A stretch of DNA of 64,000 nt from Rhodospirillales bacterium (GTDB lineage: Bacteria > Pseudomonadota > Alphaproteobacteria > Micavibrionales > Micavibrionaceae): NCBI GenBank assembly GCA_023898765.1, contig CP060238.1, positions 744,001 to 808,000 on the forward strand, given 5' to 3'. Under the pieces are notes generated by a model, which worked only from the letters and a program-made list of their open reading frames with translations, was not told where the DNA came from and did no database searches. This document shows, piece by piece, positions 41,538 to 50,355 of this stretch; the stretch's first letter is position 1; every line of letters starts with the position of its first letter. Both the position numbers and the translations under genes were made by a program.

Positions 41538-43223
41538 ATGACGTCACAAAATCAACCCGATCCGGTCTGGGTAAAATCCTATCCGAAGAACATTCCATGG
41601 AATGCGGAGATTCCCTGTCACCCCGTTTTCGATTTGCTGGACAGGGCGGCGGCGGAATTCGGTGAAAATCCGGCCTTTGACTTTTTAGGGTACAAACAAA
41701 ACTGGGCGGACATTCACAGCCTGTCCTTGAAGTTTGCCAAAAGCCTGCAGGATATGGGGATAGGAAGGGGGAAAAAGGTCGGGCTGTTTTTGCCGAATTG
41801 CCCCTATTTCGTGATTGCTTACTACGCCATCCTTTATACGGGGGCGACGGCGGTTCATTTCAATCCGCTTTATGCGCGCCGGGAGCTGGCCGCGCAGATC
41901 GAAGACAGCGAAACCGATTTGATGATTACGCTCGATCTGGAGATTCTCTATGAAAAGGTGCAGCAAATGCTGCACGATACACGGCTGGACCATATTGTTA
42001 TCTGCCGTTTTACCGATGTGCTGCCGCCCCTCAAAAGCTGGCTGTTTCGAACATTTAAACGAAAAGAGATTGCGTACGTTCAGGCCGGAAAAAGAACGAG
42101 TTTTTTTCATGAGATGGTTGCGCATGAGGTGGCGCCGTTGCCCGCCGAAATAGACCCGAAGGAAGATGTCGCGCTGTTTCAATATACGGGCGGCACCACG
42201 GGCCTGCCCAAGGCCGCCATGCTTACCCATGCCAATATCGTCGCAAATACGGAACAGGCGGCCCTGTGGTTTCATGATTGCCATCCGGGGCAGGACAAGA
42301 TGCTGGGCGTTATCCCGTTCTTCCATGTTTTTGCCATGACGGCCGTGATGAATTTAAGCGTGCGCAAGGGGCTGGAGATTATCGCCACGCCGCGCTTCGA
42401 CCTTGACGAGACGCTCAAGACGATTTCGAAGAAAAAGCCGACCGTTTTTCCGGCTGTGCCGGCGATTTATACCGCGATCAACAACCATAAAAAGCTGAAA
42501 AGATACGATCTGTCGTCGCTGCGCTATTGTGTGTCCGGCGGGGCGGCTTTGCCTGTGGAAGTCAAAAAGACATTCGAGGAAAAAACGGGATGCGTCCTGG
42601 TGGAGGGGTACGGCCTGACCGAAACCTCTCCCGTTTTATGCGTGAACCCGGTGGAGGGGGAGAACAAGCCCGGCTCGATCGGGCTGCCGCTGCCCGCCAC
42701 CGTGATTGAGATCGTCAGCGCGGAAGACGGCAAAACCATTATGCCCGCCGGGCAGCGCGGCGAGCTGTGTGCGCGCGGGCCGCAGGTGATGAAAGGCTAC
42801 TGGAAGCGGCCCAAAGAAACCCGCGAAACCATGCATGAAGACCGCCTGCATACGGGCGATATCGCCGTGATGGACGAAGACGGCTATTTCTTCATCGTGG
42901 ACCGGATCAAGGACCTTATCATTACCAACGGCTATAACGTTTATCCGCGCAATGTCGAGGAAGCCATTTACCTGCATCCCTCCGTCGAAGAATGCATCGT
43001 GGCCGGCCTGCCGGATAAACAGCGCGGCGAAATCGTCAAGGCGTGGATCAAATGCAAAACCGGAAGATTCCTGACCTTCGAGGATTTAAGGGAGTTCCTG
43101 AAAGATAAAATTTCCCCCATGGAAATTCCAAAGCGCGTGGAGTTCCGCGACCAGCCGCTGCCCAAAACCATGATCGGCAAACTCTCCCGCAAGGACGTGC
43201 TGGCGGAAGAGGTGATGGACTAA
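41538..43223 (+). CDS. fadD: long-chain fatty acid-CoA ligase
   Basis: A 561-residue AMP-forming ligase. YTGGTTGLPKAAMLTH is the P-loop (A3), GYGLTETSP the A5 motif, GELCARGPQVMKGYW A7 and YFFIVDRIKDLIITNGYNVYPRNVEE A8. The A10 lysine is in LPKTMIGKLSRK near the end. It activates fatty acids to acyl-CoA via acyl-AMP. ATG 41538 is preferred to the GTG at 41526, because AGGTGAG at 41524-41530 sits eight bases before it. It is monocistronic, between convergent or divergent neighbours. Confidence 0.9.
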   Translation: MTSQNQPDPVWVKSYPKNIPWNAEIPCHPVFDLLDRAAAEFGENPAFDFLGYKQNWADIHSLSLKFAKSLQDMGIGRGKKVGLFLPNCPYFVIAYYAILYTGATAVHFNPLYARRELAAQIEDSETDLMITLDLEILYEKVQQMLHDTRLDHIVICRFTDVLPPLKSWLFRTFKRKEIAYVQAGKRTSFFHEMVAHEVAPLPAEIDPKEDVALFQYTGGTTGLPKAAMLTHANIVANTEQAALWFHDCHPGQDKMLGVIPFFHVFAMTAVMNLSVRKGLEIIATPRFDLDETLKTISKKKPTVFPAVPAIYTAINNHKKLKRYDLSSLRYCVSGGAALPVEVKKTFEEKTGCVLVEGYGLTETSPVLCVNPVEGENKPGSIGLPLPATVIEIVSAEDGKTIMPAGQRGELCARGPQVMKGYWKRPKETRETMHEDRLHTGDIAVMDEDGYFFIVDRIKDLIITNGYNVYPRNVEEAIYLHPSVEECIVAGLPDKQRGEIVKAWIKCKTGRFLTFEDLREFLKDKISPMEIPKRVEFRDQPLPKTMIGKLSRKDVLAEEVMD

Positions 43224-43226
43224 ATC

Positions 43227-43673
43227 CTAAATTTCAAAAGTTGGAAGGGGTTTTGTTGTGTTTTCATGTTTCCCGCCCAGAGGGATAAGGGCCGCTTCAT
43301 GGGAAGCGCCTATTTCTCTGAACTTTGCGTAGGTTTTTAAAGACATTTCTAAAGCGTCTGCTCGAAAGTTAGAGTTTTCAAAATTTCTGGCGGCAAAAGC
43401 GCCGATCTTGTTCAGGGCATCATATGTCTCTTCCCTCGGTATCTCTGAATGATCCATTTTGTTTATAAAAGAAAGAACCGTCGGGGATACTTTCATCCTT
43501 GCGGGATCTACGCCTGGGAAATAATTATTCTCCCATTTTAATACAAAATCCATTGTAGATTGGGAGCCCAAAGTCGGGTTATCCGGATTTTGTTCCTGCG
43601 GCTCCTGCGCTGCAGCTCCGAGGCTGGCCAGTGCAAGCGTTGCGGCGCCAAAAAATCTTGCTATGCCCTTCAT
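43227..43673 (-). CDS. small secreted protein, unknown
   Basis: A 148-residue protein with a signal peptide (MKGIARFFGAATLALASLGAAA, cleavage after AAA-Q). The mature part is hydrophilic and helical (FVLKWENNYFPGVDPARMKV; EETYDALNKIGAFAARNF). No known domain is visible. A TTG two codons upstream is a worse start. It is separated from pheT by an AT-rich gap that holds a TTGACA element. Confidence 0.65.
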   Translation of the reverse strand: MKGIARFFGAATLALASLGAAAQEPQEQNPDNPTLGSQSTMDFVLKWENNYFPGVDPARMKVSPTVLSFINKMDHSEIPREETYDALNKIGAFAARNFENSNFRADALEMSLKTYAKFREIGASHEAALIPLGGKHENTTKPLPTFEI

Positions 43674-43706
43674 GAACAAAACCTTCCTGAATTTATACAG
43701 AGAGTC

Positions 43707-43735
43707 AGGGTAACAATTTTCATATAATATGTCAA
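43707..43735 (-). promoter_or_regulatory. candidate promoter for the gene ending at 43227
   Basis: On the minus strand a perfect TTGACA (plus 43730-43735) precedes, by 17 bases, TACCCT (43707-43712). The -10 is poor, so the assignment rests on the -35 and the spacing. Confidence 0.35.
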
Positions 43736-43784
43736 TTAATATTTGTTAAGGCTTTGTTTTCTTAATAAAAATTTGATCAAACCT

Positions 43785-46163
43785 CTATCCCCTCAAAACC
43801 GCGCCGGTTTTGCTTGCCACCGTATCGACGATTTTTCGGCCGAGCCCTTCGATTTCGGAATCTGTCAGGGTCTTGTCTTCGGGCTGCAGGACCACGTTGA
43901 TCGCGACGGATTTTTTGCCCTCTTCCACGCCTTTGCCCTGATAGACATCGAAAACCTCCACGCGGGTAATCAGGTTCTTATCGGCGCTTTCCGCCGCGCG
44001 GAGAATGGAATCGACTTCGACATTTTCATCGGCGATAAACGCAAAATCCCTCTCCACAGGTTGCAGCGGCGAAAGTTTCAGGAGCTTTCTGGCCGGCCCT
44101 TTATTTTTAGGCGCAGGGATATTGTTGAGAAACACTTCAAAACCGCAGGTCGGGGCCTTGATGTCCATGCTTTCCAGAACGGCCGGATGCAGCTCCCCGA
44201 AATAGGCGAGGGTTTGCGGCCCCAGACGCAAAGCGCCGGAGCGTCCGGGATGATAATAATCCGGTGCGTCGCGGGTGACCTGAAAATTGCCTTTGGCCCC
44301 GGCGGCGTCCAGAACGCAAAGCGCATCGGCCTTGGCGTCCATGGCATCGTTGGGACGGTTTGTCTCTTTCCCCGACCAGTGGCGCGGGCCGATATTGCCA
44401 TGCCGGATTCCGGCGGCGACCAGAAGCTGGGCATCCGGTTTCACGGACACAAAGCAGGGGCCGACTTCGAACAGGGCAGTGTCGCCGTAACCGCGGTCCG
44501 CGTTGCGGCTGGCAGCGCTCATCAGGTTGGGCAACAGGCTGGGGCGCATCTGGTCCAGATCCGAAGAGATAGGGTTGCTTAAGGTCAGCGCATTGTCGTT
44601 GGCGCCGAATTGCGCGGCGAGGTCTTTGGACAGGAAAGACCATGTCACGCTTTCCGCCATTCCGCGCGCGGCCAGCGCAGTGCGGGCCTGGCGGGTGCGG
44701 GTCAAAGACAGCGTTTCCGCCGAATGGGAAATGGCCTCGTCGGAGCGTACGGAGACCGCTTCGATGCGGTCATATCCGACGATGCGGATTACTTCTTCCA
44801 CGAGATCGGGCCTGCCTTCGACATCGCCGCGCCAGCTCGGCGGCGTGACCTTGTTTCCTTTTATGTCGAACCCGAGATCTTCGAGGATCCGGATCTGGTC
44901 TTTTTCCGGCACCTCAATGCCGCCAAGTCTGGCCGTGTAAGCGGGATCGAATTCAATGTCGCGCTGCCATTCCGGCAGGTCTCCCGCCTGAACCACGTCG
45001 GACGCCTCTCCGCCGCACAGCTCGATCAGGAGTTTGGTCGCAAGCTCCATCCCCTCGAACGTGAAAACAGGATCAATGCCGCGTTCGAAGCGGTAGCGGG
45101 CGTCGGAGTCGATCTGGAGGGCGCGCCCTGTTTTCGCCGTGCGGGCGGGGTCGAAATAAGCCGCTTCCAAAAATACGTTTGTTGTGCCTTCCGTGCAGCC
45201 TGTGGGCACGCCGCCGACGATGCCGCCAATGCCCAGAACGCCGCTGTCGTCGCACACAACAGTCATCTCTTCCGTCAGGTCGTAGGATTTATCGTTCAGC
45301 GCGTCCAGCGTTTCACCCGATCTGGCCATGCGGACGTGGATATTCCCTTTGAGGGTATCCGCATCAAAAACATGGAGCGGGCGGCATAAGCCAACGGTGA
45401 AATAGTTGGTAATATCCACTAAAATAGAAATCGGGCGCAGGCCGACGGCTTTGAGGCGTTTTTGCAGCCATTCCGGCGACGGGCCGTTTTGAACGCCCTT
45501 GATATAGCGGCCCAGGAAAAGGGGGCAGGCGTCCGGCACTTGTGTCGTCACATTGACAGGGCTTTTGAACGTGCCTTTGACGGGCGCGGCGTCCAGCGGT
45601 TTCAGGGTGCCCAGACCGGCGGCGGCCAGATCGCGGGCGATGCCGCGCACACCCGCGCAATCCGGACGGTTGGGCGTGAGGGAAATATCAATGACCGGAT
45701 CGTCCAGACCGTAAATTTCCGTGAAGGGCGTGCCGACAGGCGTGTCTTCCGGCAGGTCGATAATGCCTTCATGGTTGTCGGACAGGCCCATTTCGCGCTC
45801 GGATACCAGCATGCCGTTGCTCTCCTGCCCGCGGATATTTCCTTTTTTCAGGGTCATGTCCGTGCCGGGAATATAAGACCCGGCAGGGGCGAAAATGCCT
45901 TTCATGCCTTGCCTCGCATTGGGCGCGCCGCAAACCACCTGCAGTTTTTCTTTGCCCGTATCGACAAGGCATACGCGCAGGCGGTCGGCATCGGGATGCT
46001 TTTCAGCGCTTTCGACATAAGCGACTTTAAAGGGGGCGAATTTTTCGCCGGGATTTTCAATCCCTTCCAGCTCCAGCCCGATGGCGGTCAGCTTGTCCGT
46101 TATTTCATCCAGAGATGCTTCCGTTTCCAGATGTTCCTTGAGCCAGCCTAATGTGAATTTCAT
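43785..46163 (-). CDS. pheT: phenylalanyl-tRNA synthetase beta chain
   Basis: A 792-residue subunit. Residues about 40-150 hold the tRNA-binding EMAP/OB domain (KVAYVESAEKHPDADRLRVC, QVVCGAPNARQGM). The B3/B4 region, with the editing site, covers about 210-390 (SLTPNRPDCAGVRGIARDLAA; DSDARYRFERGIDP). The B5 domain is near 400-470, and the C-terminal ferredoxin-fold anticodon-binding domain ends at VASKTGAVLRG. Together with PheS it charges tRNA-Phe. A GNAT gene is inserted between pheS and pheT, overlapping pheT by four bases (ATGA) and pheS by 58. Confidence 0.97.
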   Translation of the reverse strand: MKFTLGWLKEHLETEASLDEITDKLTAIGLELEGIENPGEKFAPFKVAYVESAEKHPDADRLRVCLVDTGKEKLQVVCGAPNARQGMKGIFAPAGSYIPGTDMTLKKGNIRGQESNGMLVSEREMGLSDNHEGIIDLPEDTPVGTPFTEIYGLDDPVIDISLTPNRPDCAGVRGIARDLAAAGLGTLKPLDAAPVKGTFKSPVNVTTQVPDACPLFLGRYIKGVQNGPSPEWLQKRLKAVGLRPISILVDITNYFTVGLCRPLHVFDADTLKGNIHVRMARSGETLDALNDKSYDLTEEMTVVCDDSGVLGIGGIVGGVPTGCTEGTTNVFLEAAYFDPARTAKTGRALQIDSDARYRFERGIDPVFTFEGMELATKLLIELCGGEASDVVQAGDLPEWQRDIEFDPAYTARLGGIEVPEKDQIRILEDLGFDIKGNKVTPPSWRGDVEGRPDLVEEVIRIVGYDRIEAVSVRSDEAISHSAETLSLTRTRQARTALAARGMAESVTWSFLSKDLAAQFGANDNALTLSNPISSDLDQMRPSLLPNLMSAASRNADRGYGDTALFEVGPCFVSVKPDAQLLVAAGIRHGNIGPRHWSGKETNRPNDAMDAKADALCVLDAAGAKGNFQVTRDAPDYYHPGRSGALRLGPQTLAYFGELHPAVLESMDIKAPTCGFEVFLNNIPAPKNKGPARKLLKLSPLQPVERDFAFIADENVEVDSILRAAESADKNLITRVEVFDVYQGKGVEEGKKSVAINVVLQPEDKTLTDSEIEGLGRKIVDTVASKTGAVLRG

Positions 46164-46654
46164 ATCCTGTTTCCCTGCATTGGTAAAAGATGTAGCGTGA
46201 AATCAAGCTTCACACCAAGGTTTTTATAAAACGCCTGCGCGGCAAAATTGGAGCGTTCCGCCAGCCAGTAAATGCGCGCCCAGTTTTGCGCGTTTCCGGT
46301 ACAGGACAGCCTTGCCACAAGATGGCTGGCAAGACCCTGCCGCCGGCAATTTTCCAGTATATAAAGATCCTGCATGTAACAGGCGGGGGTAAGGCTGCCG
46401 GTGGTGGGGTGAAGGACATAGTGCAATATCCCGACGAGCTTTTCGTCTTTCCAGGCGCCCAGCGCAAAGACCTGTTCCTCCGGACTGCATATCCGCCTCC
46501 ACGTTTCGGAGGTGACGTCCTGCGAAACCCGATGCAGACAGTTCGCCTTCCAGACCGGAAGCCAGTCAGGATAATCGGATTTTTGTAAGGGCCGGACTAG
46601 CTGGTGGCCCGGTTGGGGCGCTCCAGCGGGTTGAACCCGTAATGCTTCAGCCAT
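46160..46654 (-). CDS. GNAT N-acetyltransferase between pheS and pheT
   Basis: A 164-residue acetyltransferase. VRPLQKSDYPDWLPVW opens the fold, CYMQDLYILENCRRQGLASHLV contains the acetyl-CoA loop (R-R-Q-G-L-A), and LAERSNFAAQAFYKNLGV is the C-terminal helix motif. The substrate is unknown, probably a small amine. The start at 46654 lies within pheS and the stop overlaps the pheT start, so it is translated as part of the pheST operon. Confidence 0.85.
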   Translation of the reverse strand: MAEALRVQPAGAPQPGHQLVRPLQKSDYPDWLPVWKANCLHRVSQDVTSETWRRICSPEEQVFALGAWKDEKLVGILHYVLHPTTGSLTPACYMQDLYILENCRRQGLASHLVARLSCTGNAQNWARIYWLAERSNFAAQAFYKNLGVKLDFTLHLLPMQGNRI

Positions 46655-47688
46655 CTTATATCACTTTCAAAAAAGGTTCTCAGGTCCGGAATGCCGTATT
46701 TGAGCATCGCCAGACGCTCAATACCCATGCCAAAAGCAAAGCCCTGATACTCTTCCGGGTCGATGCCGCAATTTTTGAGGACGTTCGGGTGCGTCATGCC
46801 GCAGCCCAGAATTTCCAGCCAGTCATCGCCGGCGCCTATTTTCAGGCCGCCGTCCTTACGGGAGCAGCCGATATCCATTTCCGCGCCCGGTTCCACAAAA
46901 GGAAAGAAAGACGGGCGGAACCGGACGGGCAGGTCGTCAATCTCGAAAAAAGCCCGCACGAAATCCATCAGGCAGCCTTTCAGGTGGCCCATATGTGTTT
47001 TTTTGTCAATCATCAGCCCTTCCATCTGGTGGAACATCGGCGTGTGGGTCATGTCGTAATCCGAGCGGTAGGTGCGGCCGAAACATACGATTTTGTGCGG
47101 CGGTTTGTTTGACGCCATATGCCGGATCTGTACGGAAGAGGTATGGGTGCGCAGCAGTTTCTTGGCTCTTTCTCCCTCTTCCTCGGGGTCTTCGGGCAGG
47201 AAAAACGTATCCTGCATTTCCCGCGCCGGGTGGCCGGGCGGAAAGTTCAGCGCCGTGAAATTATGCCAGTCATCTTCGATATCCGGCCCTTCGGCGACTT
47301 CAAAGCCCATTTCGGCAAAAATGGTGAGCATTTCCTCGATGGTCTGGCTGATCGGGTGGACGGCCCCTTTTTCTTCGGGCCGGACGGGCAGGCTGATATC
47401 AATCTTTTCGGTGGAAAGCCGCTGCGTCATTTCCTGACGTTTCAGGGCGTTTTCCTGTTTTTCGATCAGGGCGGCGATTTCGTCTTTGAGCTTGTTGAGT
47501 GCGGCGCCGGTGGATTTACGCTCTTCCGGGGCCATGCCGCCCAGTGTTTTCATAAGGTCCGTTATCCGGCCTTTCTTGCCCAGCGCCTTTACGCGGGCCT
47601 CTTCCAGGCTCTGGAGGTCGTTGGCTGCGCCGACCAGTCCGGCCAGTTCGTCTTTCAGCGCATTAATATTTTGTGTCATATCCGTCAT
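46597..47688 (-). CDS. pheS: phenylalanyl-tRNA synthetase alpha chain
   Basis: A 363-residue class II aminoacyl-tRNA synthetase subunit. It has an N-terminal coiled-coil (residues about 1-90), and HPISQTIEEMLTIFAEMGF opens the catalytic core. Motif 2 is in KIVCFGRTYRSDYDMTHTPMFHQMEG, and motif 3 is GFAFGMGIERLAMLKYGIPDLR. It carries the active site for Phe activation. A hairpin upstream (47705-47748) may attenuate it or end the gene before it. Confidence 0.97.
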   Translation of the reverse strand: MTDMTQNINALKDELAGLVGAANDLQSLEEARVKALGKKGRITDLMKTLGGMAPEERKSTGAALNKLKDEIAALIEKQENALKRQEMTQRLSTEKIDISLPVRPEEKGAVHPISQTIEEMLTIFAEMGFEVAEGPDIEDDWHNFTALNFPPGHPAREMQDTFFLPEDPEEEGERAKKLLRTHTSSVQIRHMASNKPPHKIVCFGRTYRSDYDMTHTPMFHQMEGLMIDKKTHMGHLKGCLMDFVRAFFEIDDLPVRFRPSFFPFVEPGAEMDIGCSRKDGGLKIGAGDDWLEILGCGMTHPNVLKNCGIDPEEYQGFAFGMGIERLAMLKYGIPDLRTFFESDIRWLKHYGFNPLERPNRATS

Positions 47689-47704
47689 TTTCTGTTTTCT
47701 TAAT

Positions 47705-47748
47705 AAACAAACGCAGCCCTATGTCTTAAAGGGCTGCGCCGTTTGTTT
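47705..47748 (-). terminator. hairpin between CBS gene and pheS
   Basis: AAACAAACGCAGCCCT (47705-47720) and its complement AGGGCTGCG...GTTTGTTT (47730-47748) form a strong stem with the loop atgtcttaa. The T-rich end on the minus strand suits an intrinsic terminator for the CBS gene, or an attenuator of pheS. No Phe-rich leader peptide is visible. Confidence 0.6.
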
Positions 47749-47764
47749 CCAGTAAAAAAGTGCG

Positions 47765-48163
47765 TCAGGAGGCCCGCAAATCCCTCAGAGCGGCATAAAA
47801 GTCCCTCTGGGAGAGCATGCTGATGACTTCGCCATACTCGCCGACCACCGGAAGGTGCCTGAAATTGCCGTTTGTCATAAGTTCAACAGCTTTTGCCGTC
47901 GTGTCTTCGGGGGTCACGATATCAAGCTTCGAGGTCATGATATCTTCAAGAAAAATGCCGTCGGGGCTTATGTTTTTGGCCACAACGCGCCTCAATAAAT
48001 CCCGTTCCGTCACGATGCCGCAGAGCATCTTGCCTTCCGTGACGATGACGGAGCCGACATTGCGTTTTTCCATTTCCCGGGCAGCCTCAAGAACCGTCGT
48101 TTTGATATCCATGGACAGGACTTCCATGTTTTTCTGAAAAGCCGGTACATCTTTAATTTTCAT
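47765..48163 (-). CDS. tandem CBS-domain protein
   Basis: A 132-residue protein made of two CBS motifs, residues about 12-65 and 75-130. GIVTERDLLRRVVAKN and VISMLSQRDFYAAL are the paired D-containing helices, with HLPVVGEYGEV and VIVTEGKMLC the strands. Such stand-alone CBS pairs bind adenine nucleotides and regulate partners. No partner is fused here. It lies downstream of rplT on the same strand but behind a strong terminator. Confidence 0.85.
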   Translation of the reverse strand: MKIKDVPAFQKNMEVLSMDIKTTVLEAAREMEKRNVGSVIVTEGKMLCGIVTERDLLRRVVAKNISPDGIFLEDIMTSKLDIVTPEDTTAKAVELMTNGNFRHLPVVGEYGEVISMLSQRDFYAALRDLRAS

Positions 48164-48277
48164 GGCATAAGCTCCTTTTTTATGGGGCGGGGTGTCTCAA
48201 GTCTTCTTCATTGTACTACAAAAGAATAAATTTATGATTGTAATTGTACCGATGACCTTTTTTTGTGCCACATGACC

Positions 48278-48306
48278 GAAAAAGCCCCCAAAACGGGGGC
48301 TTTTGG
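48278..48306 (-). terminator. intrinsic terminator after rplT
   Basis: On the minus strand AAAAGCCCCCG, a TTTT-containing loop, then GGGGGC and TTTTT form a strong stem and T tract, 23 bases past the rplT stop. Confidence 0.85.
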
Positions 48307-48328
48307 AAAAATTTTGAGCAATTGATGC

Positions 48329-48685
48329 CTATTTCAGTGCGGCCTGGGCGGCTTTCGCAATATCGGCAAAGGCGGCTTCATCGTGCACGGCGATATCGGC
48401 CAGCACTTTCCGGTCCAGCTCAATCCCTGCCTTTTTAAGGCCGTTCATCAGGACGGAGTAGGTCATGCCGTTCAGGCGGGCAGCGGCATTAATGCGCTGG
48501 ATCCACAAGGCGCGGAAATTCCGTTTCTTTTGCTTGCGCCCGATATAGGCGTACTGCCCTGCTTTTTCGACTGCCTGCTTGGCGGTGCGGAAACAGTTCT
48601 TGCGGCGGCCAAAATACCCTTTGGCGGCTTTTTGAACGTTGCGGTGCCTTGCATGGGACGCCGGTCCCCCTTTCACGCGAGCCAT
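48329..48685 (-). CDS. rplT: 50S ribosomal protein L20
   Basis: A 118-residue protein with the whole family pattern: KGGPASHARHRNVQKAAKGYFGRRK, YAYIGRKQKKRNFRALWIQRINAAAR, and the globular tail VLNMGLKKAG-like segment ending AAQAALK. It is an early assembly protein that binds 23S rRNA and, in some bacteria, represses its own operon. Its ATG shares one base with the rpmI stop. infC, which often heads this operon, is not adjacent. Confidence 0.97.
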   Translation of the reverse strand: MARVKGGPASHARHRNVQKAAKGYFGRRKNCFRTAKQAVEKAGQYAYIGRKQKKRNFRALWIQRINAAARLNGMTYSVLMNGLKKAGIELDRKVLADIAVHDEAAFADIAKAAQAALK

Positions 48686-48927
48686 TATTTGCCTCCTTCT
48701 GCTTTGGGAGCGGATTTTTTCTTCTTCCGCCCGTACGGAAGCCAGTTGCGCAGGATAATACGCGCGTCTGCGGCACTGAGGATAAAGGTGCCCTTGGCTT
48801 TACGTTTCATGGATTTGGGTTTGTTCATCATCATGTGGCTTGTGAAAGCGCCACCTGATTTGATTTTGCCTTTGGACGTCAGTTTAAAACGCTTCTTGGC
48901 AGAGCTTTTGGTCTTCATTTTCGGCAT
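48685..48927 (-). CDS. rpmI: 50S ribosomal protein L35, C-terminally extended
   Basis: An 80-residue L35. MPKMKTKSSAKKRFKLTSKGKI is the standard N-terminus, and the core ends near residue 65 with IILRNWLPYG. A Lys/Ala tail (KKKKSAPKAEGG) adds about 15 residues to the usual length of about 65. AAGGAG lies eight to nine bases upstream. It is the first gene of the L35-L20 pair. Confidence 0.95.
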   Translation of the reverse strand: MPKMKTKSSAKKRFKLTSKGKIKSGGAFTSHMMMNKPKSMKRKAKGTFILSAADARIILRNWLPYGRKKKKSAPKAEGGK

Positions 48928-49041
48928 TTGATATCTCCTTGATATTCTTCATGTTTTGCGCGCAGGGCATGCCAGTTTCGGCCCGTACCGCAACGATTGA
49001 GAGGGTTATACAGCCTTAGGCTCCCGAAAATCAAGCAAAAA

Positions 49042-49806
49042 TCAGGTATATTTCTCCAAAAACTGCCCAATATGAAAAAAGATCATTTTCCGGTGGCGCG
49101 GATCGGGCAGGCCGTGGCCTCCGTCCTGATAGGTCGTGATATCCAGCCGCCTTGCCTCCATGCCTTTGAGCAAATCAAGCTGTTCGACGGGCACAACGGT
49201 ATCTTGCGCGCCATGCTGGATCAGGACCGGAATTTCCAGTTTTGGGAAAACAAAAGGCGGGGAATCAAGCATTTCCCCTATCATATGCATGCCGATTTTA
49301 TTCCGGTCTATCATGATGAAATCTGCCGAACCGTCCGTTTTGAAGAGGTTTTCAGTGTCAAAATGCCGCTTCGCGTAATCCGGCAGATCGATCAACGGCC
49401 AGAAGAGCAAAAGCATCATGGTGTTATCGCCTGTTTTTTCAAGCGCCAGACGGGCGCCCAGTCCTTCGCCGACAAGGATGATGTTTTTATATCCCTTCTT
49501 TTTGGCCCAGTGCAGAACCAGATCGAAATCTTCCCGTGCGCGGGCAAGGGTGAAATGTTCCTGCCGCCCGCTGCTTTGCCCGCAGCCGCGAAAATCAAAG
49601 CGCAGGGAGGGCAGGCCGGACGTGTTGAACAAAAATTCCAGATCGCCGAAGAGATCGTCATGGGATTCCTTCGTCCCGGGGAAATGATGCGCCATGACGA
49701 CAAGAGGGAGGTCGGTCTGGTCCGGCCTTATTTCCGTTGGCGGGCTAAGCAGGGCGGAAATATGGTCGTCTTCCGTTCCGGTGGAAATTTCGATCGGTTT
49801 TCTCAT
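49042..49806 (-). CDS. alpha/beta hydrolase without nucleophile Ser
   Basis: A 254-residue alpha/beta-hydrolase fold protein of the dienelactone hydrolase/lysophospholipase type. VVMAHHFPGTKESHD is the oxyanion strand region, SLRFDFRGCGQSSG the following strand, and the acid and base are seen in HGAQDTVVP and DGGHGLPD. The nucleophile elbow reads LVGEGLGARL, so Gly115 replaces the expected Ser of GxSxG. If the sequence is right it is either a non-hydrolytic member or uses another residue. The start at 49806 leaves 26 bases after the gpt stop; a longer frame would overlap gpt. Confidence 0.75.
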   Translation of the reverse strand: MRKPIEISTGTEDDHISALLSPPTEIRPDQTDLPLVVMAHHFPGTKESHDDLFGDLEFLFNTSGLPSLRFDFRGCGQSSGRQEHFTLARAREDFDLVLHWAKKKGYKNIILVGEGLGARLALEKTGDNTMMLLLFWPLIDLPDYAKRHFDTENLFKTDGSADFIMIDRNKIGMHMIGEMLDSPPFVFPKLEIPVLIQHGAQDTVVPVEQLDLLKGMEARRLDITTYQDGGHGLPDPRHRKMIFFHIGQFLEKYT

Positions 49807-49832
49807 CGCTTCGCTTTTTTCTTTATTTCCCT

Positions 49833-50309
49833 TTATTTCTTTTGGGGGGTTCCTGTGAGGGCGTCGCATTCCCATGGAAAATCAATCCATGTGTCCTGCG
49901 AGACTTCCGTGACAAAAGTATCGGCGGTGCCTGCGGCGGCCGGTTTAAGGTAGATACAGGCAAAATGCGCGTTCGGGAGAATCTCCCGCGCCAGCTTGAA
50001 CGTTTTTCCGGTGTCGGCCAGATCGTCAATCACCAGCCATCCTTTGCCGCCGTCTTCAAGGGAAGGTTCGTGCAGGAGTTTGGCTTTGCTCTGGTCTTTA
50101 TAATCGTAAGAGGCAATGCAGAGAGTCTGGACCGTCAGGATATCTATTTCGCGGGCGACGATGCAGGCCGGCACCATGCCGCCGCGGGTGATGGCGACAA
50201 CGCCTTTCCACGGCCCCTTATCCTGCAGCCGCCAGGCGAGGGCTTTGGCGTCCCGGTGCATTTCTTCCCAGGAGACAGGAAAATCTTTGCGGTAAGTTTC
50301 TTCCACCAT
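49833..50309 (-). CDS. gpt: xanthine(-guanine) phosphoribosyltransferase
   Basis: A 158-residue type I phosphoribosyltransferase. VVAITRGGMVPACIVAREI is the early loop, and WLVIDDLADTGKTFKLA the PRPP-binding motif. The length and the WIDFPWE segment near the end match E. coli Gpt (WxDFPWE-type base-binding region). It salvages xanthine and guanine to XMP and GMP. It is the first of two co-oriented genes, with the hydrolase behind it. Confidence 0.9.
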   Translation of the reverse strand: MVEETYRKDFPVSWEEMHRDAKALAWRLQDKGPWKGVVAITRGGMVPACIVAREIDILTVQTLCIASYDYKDQSKAKLLHEPSLEDGGKGWLVIDDLADTGKTFKLAREILPNAHFACIYLKPAAAGTADTFVTEVSQDTWIDFPWECDALTGTPQKK

Positions 50310-50355
50310 AAGAGACAGGGTAACCGATAATGCGTTTTGATCCTAGGCTGAAAGT

